Assembly: GCA_964576115.1 (NCBI GenBank) | Contig: CAZNUA010000017.1 | Coordinates: 45,991 to 69,275 of the forward strand | Length of the DNA: 23,285 bases | Reading direction: 5' to 3' | Source: CAYSYY01 sp964576115 [NCBI: uncultured Gemmatimonadota bacterium] | GTDB lineage: Bacteria > Blakebacterota > Blakebacteria > Blakebacterales | Shown: piece after piece, positions 17,567 through 23,285 of the stretch | Numbering within the stretch: position 1 is the stretch's first letter | Layout: each line of letters opens with the position of its first letter | Notes under the pieces: generated by a model | Databases searched by the model: none | What the model was told of the DNA's origin: nothing | The model's input: the letters and a program-made list of their open reading frames with translations, nothing else | Made by a program: the position numbers and the translations under genes

Positions 17567-19273
17567 TCACGGCGCCGAGGGACGCAGATCCCTCAGGCGC
17601 AACTGGGGTCGGGTAATACCTCTGAATTCGTTCTCTTCGAACGCAAAGACCAGGTCGACCTCGCCCCGTTCGGTCTCGTCGATCCGTTCTCCCAGATTGA
17701 AACCGATGGCATCGATCGGTCTTCCGTTCTCCGATTTGACCTGCATCTTGAGGTGGCAACCGTCCGAGCCGACCCGCCGGGCGCCGGCGGCCAGGCGGGC
17801 GTTGCGGGTCAGAAAGACCGGTCGGCGGTTGCGGGCTCCGAAAGGCTCGAGGCGCTTGAGCCCGGTCAGCAGATCCTGTGTCAGATCGTCTATTGCAACC
17901 TCACAATCCACCTTCAGAGTCGGACCGATGTCGTTGTCGACCAAGTGCTTGCGGGCAACGCCCTCGAAGGCCTGGGTGAATTCGTCGAGCCGGTCGCGGC
18001 AGATATTCAGGCCCGCCGCATAGGGATGGCCTCCGAATTCGGTGAGAAAATCCGAACATTCGCTGAGGGCGTCGTAGAGATCGAAGCCTTCGATGCTCCG
18101 GGCACTGCCCCGTCCCTGGTCCCCCTCCAGAGCCACCAGAACGGTCGGCAGGTGGTAGCGTTCCACCAGCCGGCTGGCAACGATCCCGATCACGCCCGGA
18201 TGCCACCGCTCGCTGCAGAGCACCAGAGCGTAGCGATCCCCGACGCCCCCCTGTTCCTCGACCATCTCGACCGCCCGTTCCAGGGTTACCGCATCGGCCT
18301 CGCGCCGTTCGGTATTGCGTTCGTCGAGCCGGCGGGCCAGTTCGGCCGCATCGAAGGGATCGTCGGTGAGCAGAAGCTGCAGGGCGTCTCCGGCGTCCGC
18401 CATCCGGCCGGCGGCGTTGATACGCGGTGCCAGGGTGAAGACGACCTGGCCGGCGGTGATCTCGCCGGTGGTCAATCCGACCCGGTCGATCAGCGCGGCC
18501 AGACCAGGCCAGAGTGTGCGCCGCATCTGGGGCAGACCGTACTTGACGAAGACCCGGTTCTCACCCAGCAACGGGACCACGTCGGCGGTGGTTCCCAGGG
18601 CCACCAGGTCGAGGTATTCGAGCAGCGAAGGACCTTCAGTGGGCGGAGCCAGTGCGCAGGCGACTTTATAGGCGATTCCCACCCCGCAGAGGTCGGTGAA
18701 AGGATAGCGGCAGTCCACGCGGTGTGGATTGATCACGGCCAGGGCGTCAGGCAGCTCGGGACCCGGGGTATGGTGGTCGGTGATGATCAGATCGAGCCCA
18801 AGCTCGCGCGCCAGAGCCGCTTCGGCGATCGAGCTGATGCCGCAGTCGACGGTGATGAGCAGATCGATCTGATCGCCGTGGGCGGTCCGGACGGCCTCGG
18901 CGTTCAGGCCGTAGCCCTCCTCGGTCCGGTGTGGAATGTAGGCGTCGGCCTCACCTCCCAGGCTGGCGATCACCCTGACCAGCAGGGCTGACGCGCTCAC
19001 GCCGTCGACATCGTAATCGCCGTGTATGCGGATGCGGCCTCCCGAGCGCACCACTTCCATGATCTTCTCGACCGCCGGTTCCATGTCGGCCAGCAGCCAG
19101 GGATCGTGGCCAGTACTCAGATCGGGGGCGATGAACTCGTCGATCGCGGCGGGGGTGGTGTATCCCCGGGCGTGGAGAAGTCTGACGATGATGGGGTGCA
19201 AACCGGTCCGCTCGGCGAGCACGGTCAGGTCGGGTACGGGGACCTGCGGTTCGATCTGCCAGCGGTATTTCAC
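17567..19273 (-). CDS. recJ: Single-stranded-DNA-specific exonuclease RecJ
   Basis: RecJ degrades single-stranded DNA 5' to 3' in recombination and repair. The 568-residue protein contains the DHH phosphoesterase motifs HGDYDVDG (84-91), VDCGISS (about 142-148) and DHH (166-168), and the DHHA1 motif GGHPYAAG (414-421). A C-terminal OB-fold region follows. Length matches the family. The chosen start is GTG 19273, with GGAGGAG 10 nt upstream; the frame is open further but enters the RNase P RNA gene. It lies 77 nt after the RNase P RNA 3' end and 35 nt before the acyl-CoA dehydrogenase start, so it may be read from the same transcript as either. Confidence 0.96.
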   Translation of the reverse strand: MKYRWQIEPQVPVPDLTVLAERTGLHPIIVRLLHARGYTTPAAIDEFIAPDLSTGHDPWLLADMEPAVEKIMEVVRSGGRIRIHGDYDVDGVSASALLVRVIASLGGEADAYIPHRTEEGYGLNAEAVRTAHGDQIDLLITVDCGISSIAEAALARELGLDLIITDHHTPGPELPDALAVINPHRVDCRYPFTDLCGVGIAYKVACALAPPTEGPSLLEYLDLVALGTTADVVPLLGENRVFVKYGLPQMRRTLWPGLAALIDRVGLTTGEITAGQVVFTLAPRINAAGRMADAGDALQLLLTDDPFDAAELARRLDERNTERREADAVTLERAVEMVEEQGGVGDRYALVLCSERWHPGVIGIVASRLVERYHLPTVLVALEGDQGRGSARSIEGFDLYDALSECSDFLTEFGGHPYAAGLNICRDRLDEFTQAFEGVARKHLVDNDIGPTLKVDCEVAIDDLTQDLLTGLKRLEPFGARNRRPVFLTRNARLAAGARRVGSDGCHLKMQVKSENGRPIDAIGFNLGERIDETERGEVDLVFAFEENEFRGITRPQLRLRDLRPSAP

Positions 19274-19350
19274 GCCCCGCGTTCTCCTCCCGTCGGGCTC
19301 TGGGCTCCGAGCGTATGGGACAGACAGGCGCGCGGCCGGACGTGAAAAAC

Positions 19351-19737
19351 GGAGAGACGACCTGTAAGCCGGATTCTGTGCCGACCCGCGGTTGCCGAGA
19401 ACCGGGGAAGGCGGCAATCATCTGTCTGGGACGACGGTCACCCGTCGCCTCACGCGGCCTACCCGGGAGTCATCGTGAGGCGGGCCACCTCTGCTCCCCT
19501 ATTTGGCCTTGCTCCGAAGGGGGTTTACCGTGCCCGTCCGGTCGCCCGGAACGGCGGTGGGCTCTTACCCCACCTTTTCACCCTTACCGGCCCGCAGGCC
19601 GGCGGTTTGTTTTCTGTGGCACTTTCCGTCGGGTCACCCCGCCTGGGTGTTACCCAGCCTTCCGCCCTGTGGAGTCCGGACTTTCCTCACTCCTCTGCCC
19701 CGCGGGGCGGGGAGCGCGATTACCCGGCCGTCTCTCC
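19351..19737 (-). ncRNA. rnpB: RNase P RNA (bacterial type A)
   Basis: This is the catalytic RNA that removes 5' leaders from pre-tRNAs. About 387 nt on the minus strand contain the conserved GAGGAAAGTCCGGACTCC (19671-19688) near the 5' end, AGAGCCCACCGC in the specificity domain, GGTAAACCCC of the CCA-binding L15 loop, and ACAGAATCCGGCTTACAG (19362-19379) near the 3' end. The ends are set by a 12-bp P1 helix, GGAGAGACGGCC with GGTCGTCTCTCC. A TTTTT (19346-19350 region) follows the 3' arm after one G. The 5' end overlaps the last codons of the RNase HI gene. The layout and the cross-pairing P4 sequences look complete, so it should be functional. Confidence 0.97.
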
Positions 19738-20166
19738 AGCGTTCTTCACACCCCAGTCGATGCCTGCGTTTGCCAGCGCATCGGCCCGGGCGTTGTCCTC
19801 TCGTCGCACGTGCCGCACGCTGACCCCCTCCAGGCGGATCAGGCACTCTCGAGCCTGCTCCCAGAGGAGACGTAGACTGCTATCACGTACACGATACTCA
19901 CCTGAGAGGTGCTTCACCAGCAATTCAGAGTCAGAGTTGATAATACCCGTCCCGAGTCCGAGTTCCTCGAGCGCCTCCAGACAGTGGAGCAAAGCCCGAT
20001 ATTCAGCCTGATTATTGGTCGTTTCGCCCAGGTACCCGGCCCGGGCGTACACTTCGCCGGCCCCGTCGACGCTGATCGTGACGCCGAAGCCCGCCGGTCC
20101 GGGATTGCCCCGGGCGGCGCCGTCGACGTGAGCCGTAAAGCGGGAGGGGCCCGACGGGGCCCTCAC
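19720..20166 (-). CDS. rnhA: Ribonuclease HI
   Basis: RNase HI cuts the RNA strand of RNA/DNA hybrids, removing R-loops and primers. The 148-residue protein has all four catalytic carboxylates: D15 in HVDGAARGN, E55 in NNQAEY, D79 in NSDSEL and D129 in REDNARADALA. It lacks the basic protrusion of E. coli RNase HI and resembles the short reverse-transcriptase-like type common in Gram-positives, archaea and plants. The start GTG 20166 overlaps the upstream stop in a GTGA; a longer frame upstream is not conserved. The last five codons (GETAG) and the TAA lie inside the RNase P RNA gene, whose 5' P1 strand they share. Confidence 0.93.
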   Translation of the reverse strand: MRAPSGPSRFTAHVDGAARGNPGPAGFGVTISVDGAGEVYARAGYLGETTNNQAEYRALLHCLEALEELGLGTGIINSDSELLVKHLSGEYRVRDSSLRLLWEQARECLIRLEGVSVRHVRREDNARADALANAGIDWGVKNAGETAG

Positions 20167-20888
20167 CCTTCCGCCTCCTCGCCGAACCAGACGATGATGC
20201 GGCCGCAATTTTCACAGGTGATCGGTCGCTCGGCCCGACGGATCTCGGTCACGGTCTGCGGCGGAATGCTGGCATAACAGCCGCCACAGGCCCCCCGCAC
20301 GACCGGGACCACGGCGGTACCCTGCTTGCCGGCCTTGACCCGGTTGTAGATCCTCTTCAGGCTGTCTTCGATCCGCGGCGTGAGGGCGTCCCGCTCGCTC
20401 CGGATCCGGGACATCTTGACGTCCACGGTCGAGAGCTTTTCCTTCAGATCGGCGATCTCGGTTTCGGCCCCGCTGCGGTAATCGTCGAGTTCCTGCCCTT
20501 CGGTTTCCGTTGCTTCATCCAGGGTCTCGAGTTCATCCATGATCTCGAGCAGGTGGTCCTCGCCGGTTCCGATCTCTTCTTTGACGGCGTCCATCTCCTT
20601 CTGCAGTGCGTCCCACTCCTTGTTGGTCTTCACTGCGCTCAACCGTCCCTGCAATTTCCCGAGCTGATCCTGTCGTTCCTGAACATGGCGTTCGAGATGA
20701 CGGCGCTCCTTGTCCAGTTCCGCTTTGCGCTCCCGGGCTTCGGCGATCGTACCGGACTTGAGATTGAGGGTCGCCTCGAGTTCTTCGATCCGCTGTGGGT
20801 AATCGCCCTTTGAACGTTCGAGCATGGCCAGCTGATCGTCGATTTCCTGCAGTCGGGCCAACATTTCGAGCTGTTCTTTCATCGCCAC
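20163..20888 (-). CDS. Coiled-coil C4 zinc-ribbon protein (CT398-like)
   Basis: The 241-residue protein has a long, heptad-rich, highly charged coiled coil (about residues 5-185), ending in a zinc ribbon with C201-x2-C204 and C225-x2-C228. This matches a widespread bacterial family (CT398/zf-RING_7) proposed to bind nucleic acids or act as an adaptor in flagellar or secretion contexts; its function is unsettled. It ends in a GTGA overlap with RNase HI and follows the Nif3 gene by 33 nt, a linkage with Nif3 seen in many bacteria. The start is taken as GTG 20888, with GAGGAG about 11 nt upstream; ATG 20882, two codons later, is also possible. Confidence 0.88.
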   Translation of the reverse strand: MAMKEQLEMLARLQEIDDQLAMLERSKGDYPQRIEELEATLNLKSGTIAEARERKAELDKERRHLERHVQERQDQLGKLQGRLSAVKTNKEWDALQKEMDAVKEEIGTGEDHLLEIMDELETLDEATETEGQELDDYRSGAETEIADLKEKLSTVDVKMSRIRSERDALTPRIEDSLKRIYNRVKAGKQGTAVVPVVRGACGGCYASIPPQTVTEIRRAERPITCENCGRIIVWFGEEAEG

Positions 20889-20921
20889 GTCTGTGCTGTC
20901 TCCTCGGCCGGGCAGGTACGT

Positions 20922-22034
20922 TCAGACGATCCGTCCCGGTGCCGGATCCTCCAGGAAAAGTTCAACCTCCATCGTCCATCCGTTATGGTCAGCGGCGCTG
21001 GAAAGGGTGTCGGCTATGCGGCGCACCCCGGGCTGTTCGGTCGCCCGGTGTCCGGCGTCGACACAGACGAGCTCTTCGGCAACGTCAAGCCTGATATGAT
21101 AGGTCAGGTCACCGCCGATAAAGAGCTGGGCCCCGCGAGCCAGCGCGATCGGGATGCAGCTGGCCGTACTGCCTCCCGCGACGGCCACGGTGGTGATCTG
21201 GCCGTTCTCCGGGCCGGTCACATCGAGCGGCACTCCGCCCAGAGCTTCCTTGATGCGGCCCAGTAGAGCCTCGAGTTCGACCGCCTCGGGCAGGTCGCCG
21301 AGGATCCCCAGTCCCAGCTCTTCCCCCTGGCGGTAGGTTCGGTACAGGTCAAAGGCGACTTCGTCATAGGGGTGATGGCGGCGTAGAGCGGCGAGAACCC
21401 GCTCGACCCGGTTCTCGGCCACGCGCATTTCCAATCTGATCTCGTTCACCTGTTCGAGTTGGCCGATCTCTCCGATCAACGGCCGGGCGCCACCCTGCGG
21501 CCGGTACGAGCCGGTTCCGGCCAGGGCGAAGCTGCACTCCTCGTAATTGCCGATTTCACCCGCTCCGGCGACAGCCAGTGCCGAGCGCAGGTCTTCGGCT
21601 CCGTTGTCGGGCACGAACGTCACCAGCTTGTAGAACACGCCCTCTTCGTCGGGAGCCAGGATGTGTTTGTTCTGCAGCCCGATAGCGTCGGCCAGAGCCC
21701 CGCTCACGCCGTACGGCTGCCTGTCGGCGCAGGTATGGACGGCGATCAATCCGATTTCAGCCGTCAGCAGGGCCTTGGTGACGGCACCGGTCAGGGTCTG
21801 CGGATCGATAGCGGTCAGATGCGGGTAGTAGAGCGGGTGATGGGTCACGACCAGCTGGGCCTGGATTTCGATGGCCCGCATGATGGCGTCGACCGAAGCG
21901 TCGAGCGCGACCAGGCAGCGTTCGACCGGGCGCTCGCCGTGAACCTGCCAGCCGCTGTTATCGTTCTCGTAGGCTGTCGCGAAGGGAAAACGTCTGTCGA
22001 GGGCGGCGAAGACCTCTTCAGGCCGTGGGTTCAC
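20922..22034 (-). CDS. Nif3-like dinuclear metal-centre protein (YqfO type)
   Basis: Nif3-family proteins form toroidal hexamers with a two-metal site. They are often labelled GTP cyclohydrolase I type 2, but the reaction in most bacteria is unproven. Metal-ligand candidates here are H65/H66 in THHPLYY, H100 and D104 in HTCAD, H329 and E333 in DAGHRATEQPG. A PII/CutA-like insert lies at about 133-230 (YKLVTFVP to HHPYDEVAFDLY), as in B. subtilis YqfO, giving 370 residues. Most family members have Asn-Leu where this one has Cys-Ala in the HTxxD motif. The start is GTG 22034 behind a GGGGG; an ATG two bases upstream is out of frame. A terminator-like hairpin sits just upstream. Confidence 0.9.
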   Translation of the reverse strand: MNPRPEEVFAALDRRFPFATAYENDNSGWQVHGERPVERCLVALDASVDAIMRAIEIQAQLVVTHHPLYYPHLTAIDPQTLTGAVTKALLTAEIGLIAVHTCADRQPYGVSGALADAIGLQNKHILAPDEEGVFYKLVTFVPDNGAEDLRSALAVAGAGEIGNYEECSFALAGTGSYRPQGGARPLIGEIGQLEQVNEIRLEMRVAENRVERVLAALRRHHPYDEVAFDLYRTYRQGEELGLGILGDLPEAVELEALLGRIKEALGGVPLDVTGPENGQITTVAVAGGSTASCIPIALARGAQLFIGGDLTYHIRLDVAEELVCVDAGHRATEQPGVRRIADTLSSAADHNGWTMEVELFLEDPAPGRIV

Positions 22035-22049
22035 ATCAGCCCCCGAACG

Positions 22050-22077
22050 AAAAATGCACCCGCAGAGGGGTGCATTT
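22050..22077 (-). terminator. Intrinsic terminator just upstream of the Nif3 gene
   Basis: On the minus strand a perfect 10-bp stem (22068-22077 with 22052-22061), built from AAATGCACCC and GGGTGCATTT with a 6-nt loop, runs into five T residues (22054-22050). This is a standard Rho-independent terminator for the ppx transcript. It ends only 15 nt before the Nif3 GTG, which leaves no room for a promoter. Nif3 expression therefore needs readthrough, so an attenuator role is plausible. Confidence 0.75.
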
Positions 22078-22222
22078 CATCGGGATCGAACACTGGCTTC
22101 GCTCAGGTGGGATGAGATATCGCCTCATGCAGTCCTCGTCCCGGGTGAGTGTGCACACCGTCGTTTCAGGTATGCACCTGAACTGTAGAGCCTATGCAAT
22201 CAGGTCACGCAAACGGGGCTTG
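22078..22222 (-). promoter_or_regulatory. Hairpin-rich leader with possible antiterminator pairing
   Basis: This non-coding stretch contains a 7-bp hairpin TTCAGGT-GCAT-ACCTGAA (22165-22182), a GGTG/CACC hairpin near 22145-22160, and an ATGAG/CTCAT hairpin near 22112-22128. Two alternative pairings exist. TCAGGTG of the first hairpin can pair with CACCTGA near 22103-22109. GGTGCAT (22172-22178) can pair with ATGCACC in the 5' arm of the following terminator. A consensus TTGACA (22221-22226) lies across the ppx stop, but no good -10 is seen. It matches no riboswitch class I recognise. A regulatory role is inferred. Confidence 0.45.
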
Positions 22223-23200
22223 TCAACGTTCGGTTTTTCCGGGCCAGGAATGACCGGCGAGGGGAACGGTGAAGAGCACCCCCTGCATCAGGCCGGTTCG
22301 GGGCAGACGGATCAGCCGGGCGCCGACCCGTTCGGCCAGGGTCAGGTAGAAGGCTGCGGCGCCGGCCAGCATCGGGGCCCGGTCCCAGGGGATGCCGAGC
22401 ATGACCAGTTCTTCGGATCCCGTACCGATGACGATTTCAAGCAGCCTTTCGAAATCTTCGGTGGCTATGCCGGTCGCGGTGGAATCGGCGTCCTTCCACA
22501 GCCGCCAGCCCACGGCCAGATGATCGAGCATGGCGGCCTGTCCGCCGACATAGACGACCGTACCTTCGGCAGGGATAGTGTCGAGCAGGGGTGAATCGAG
22601 CCGGCGGCCGATCTCGACGGCCAGCTCTCCCAGCTGTCGCCGGGTATCGATCCCCGGTGCGTCCTGCCGCTGCAGGAAGCGTTCGAAGCTGGACGCCAGT
22701 CCCAGGGCGTGACTCTCGATGCCGGGCGTCCCGCCCTCAGTGCCGGGGGTGATGACCTCGAGACTGCCTCCTCCCAGATCGATGATCAGGGCGGGATCGG
22801 GGCACTCGGGGGCCGAAAAATGCACTGCTTGCAGGACGAGTTCGGCCTCTTCTGAAGCCGCGAGGATCTCCAGTTGCAGGCCGGACATACCCTGGATCAG
22901 ATCGATCGCCTGAGCGGCGTTGGCGGTCCGGCGGAAGGCCTCGGTGCCGACCGCCCGGTAGCGACTGACCCGGTAACTGTCCATGACCTGGCTGAAACCG
23001 GTGGCGGCAGAGACCAGAGCTTCGATAGTCTGATCGCGGAATTCATGCAGGCGGAAGGCGTCGTTGGCCAGCCGCAGGGCCTCCCGTTCGCGGTGGATGA
23101 TATCCAGACCCCGTTTGCTGTCCAGACGGGCGACCGACAGTCTCAGGCTGTTGGAGCCGAAGTCGAGCCCCGCGATATGATCTGCGCGTTGTTTTTTCAT
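22223..23200 (-). CDS. Ppx/GppA-family phosphatase
   Basis: Members hydrolyse inorganic polyphosphate or pppGpp, linking phosphate storage and the stringent response. The 325-residue protein is the two-domain actin-like (ASKHA) core only. The phosphate-1 motif is GLDFGSNSLR (11-20), the AVGTEAFRRTANA segment is at 83-95, the acidic catalytic stretch SEEAELV is near 116-122, and phosphate-2 DLGGGS is at 141-146. The C-terminal HD-like domains of E. coli Ppx are missing, which is common in this family. It starts at ATG 23200, only 14 nt after the encoded CCA of a tRNA, with no Shine-Dalgarno sequence visible. Which substrate it prefers cannot be read from sequence. It ends at the start of a structured leader. 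Confidence 0.91.
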   Translation of the reverse strand: MKKQRADHIAGLDFGSNSLRLSVARLDSKRGLDIIHREREALRLANDAFRLHEFRDQTIEALVSAATGFSQVMDSYRVSRYRAVGTEAFRRTANAAQAIDLIQGMSGLQLEILAASEEAELVLQAVHFSAPECPDPALIIDLGGGSLEVITPGTEGGTPGIESHALGLASSFERFLQRQDAPGIDTRRQLGELAVEIGRRLDSPLLDTIPAEGTVVYVGGQAAMLDHLAVGWRLWKDADSTATGIATEDFERLLEIVIGTGSEELVMLGIPWDRAPMLAGAAAFYLTLAERVGARLIRLPRTGLMQGVLFTVPLAGHSWPGKTER

Positions 23201-23214
23201 GCGTTATGAAGAAC

Positions 23215-23285
<71 letters not shown>

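Noticed and set aside
19274-19350. T-run after the RNase P RNA as a terminator
   Set aside because: The only stem before the TTTTT is the P1 helix, whose other arm is more than 350 nt upstream, so it is not a normal intrinsic hairpin.
22075-22110. A tRNA-like T-loop (TTCGATC on the minus strand) in the leader before the Nif3 gene
   Set aside because: The flanking bases do not form a five-pair T-stem, and no acceptor or anticodon arm could be fitted around it.
22078-22222. Known RNA classes in the leader (6S RNA, SRP RNA, T-box, guanidine, c-di-GMP, SAM)
   Set aside because: None of the conserved core sequences of these classes could be found on either strand by eye; ACGA occurs twice but without the flanking stems of the guanidine-II type.
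22198-22226. Sigma-70 promoter with consensus TTGACA at the ppx stop codon
   Set aside because: At 17-18 nt spacing the -10 candidate (CTGATT/TGATTG) matches poorly, and the TTGACA overlaps coding sequence, so it may be chance; kept only as a hint in the leader entry.

Overview
The window is GC-rich bacterial chromosome in which every recognisable gene lies on the minus strand, so transcription runs from the right edge to the left. Gaps are small and many genes overlap by 1-17 nt. A six-domain ribosomal protein S1 with a long acidic tail, the order trpS-scpA-scpB-rluB-cmk-rpsA, a type A RNase P RNA and a complete acyl-CoA oxidation set suggest a Gram-negative-type bacterium outside the well-studied gammaproteobacteria (a Desulfobacterota/Myxococcota-like or FCB-like lineage would fit). 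The sequence alone does not settle the phylum. There are no insertion sequences, CRISPR arrays, phage genes or broken genes.

In transcription order, right to left. (1) A partial tRNA with a CAT anticodon, then 14 nt later a Ppx/GppA phosphatase. (2) A 188-nt leader holding several hairpins and ending in an intrinsic terminator only about 16 nt before the next start codon. (3) A Nif3/YqfO-like metal protein, a coiled-coil zinc-ribbon protein, RNase HI, RNase P RNA (whose 5' end overlaps the RNase HI coding sequence) and RecJ: a nucleic-acid metabolism block. (4) A nine-gene carbon block: acyl-CoA dehydrogenase, metallo-beta-lactamase-fold hydrolase, thiolase, 3-hydroxyacyl-CoA dehydrogenase, second acyl-CoA dehydrogenase, enoyl-CoA hydratase, methylmalonyl-CoA mutase catalytic subunit, methylmalonyl-CoA epimerase, and a cystathionine/methionine gamma-lyase-type PLP enzyme. 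(5) A very GC-rich hairpin, then ComEC, TrpS, ScpA, ScpB, RluB-type pseudouridine synthase, cytidylate kinase and S1, which runs off the left edge.

The carbon block can be read as one catabolic route. Beta-oxidation enzymes shorten acyl chains. The epimerase and mutase turn methylmalonyl-CoA into succinyl-CoA. The gamma-lyase could feed in 2-oxobutyrate, a source of propionyl-CoA. Propionyl-CoA carboxylase, the B12-binding mutase subunit and the G-protein chaperone are not in the window. Blocks 3 and 5 are housekeeping genes.

The most unusual spots are the leader before the Nif3 gene, where an upstream GGTGCAT could pair with the terminator's 5' arm as an antiterminator, and the RNase HI/RNase P RNA overlap, where the same bases encode the protein's C-terminus and one strand of the ribozyme's P1 helix. 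Every stretch longer than about 200 bases is accounted for by a gene or RNA.
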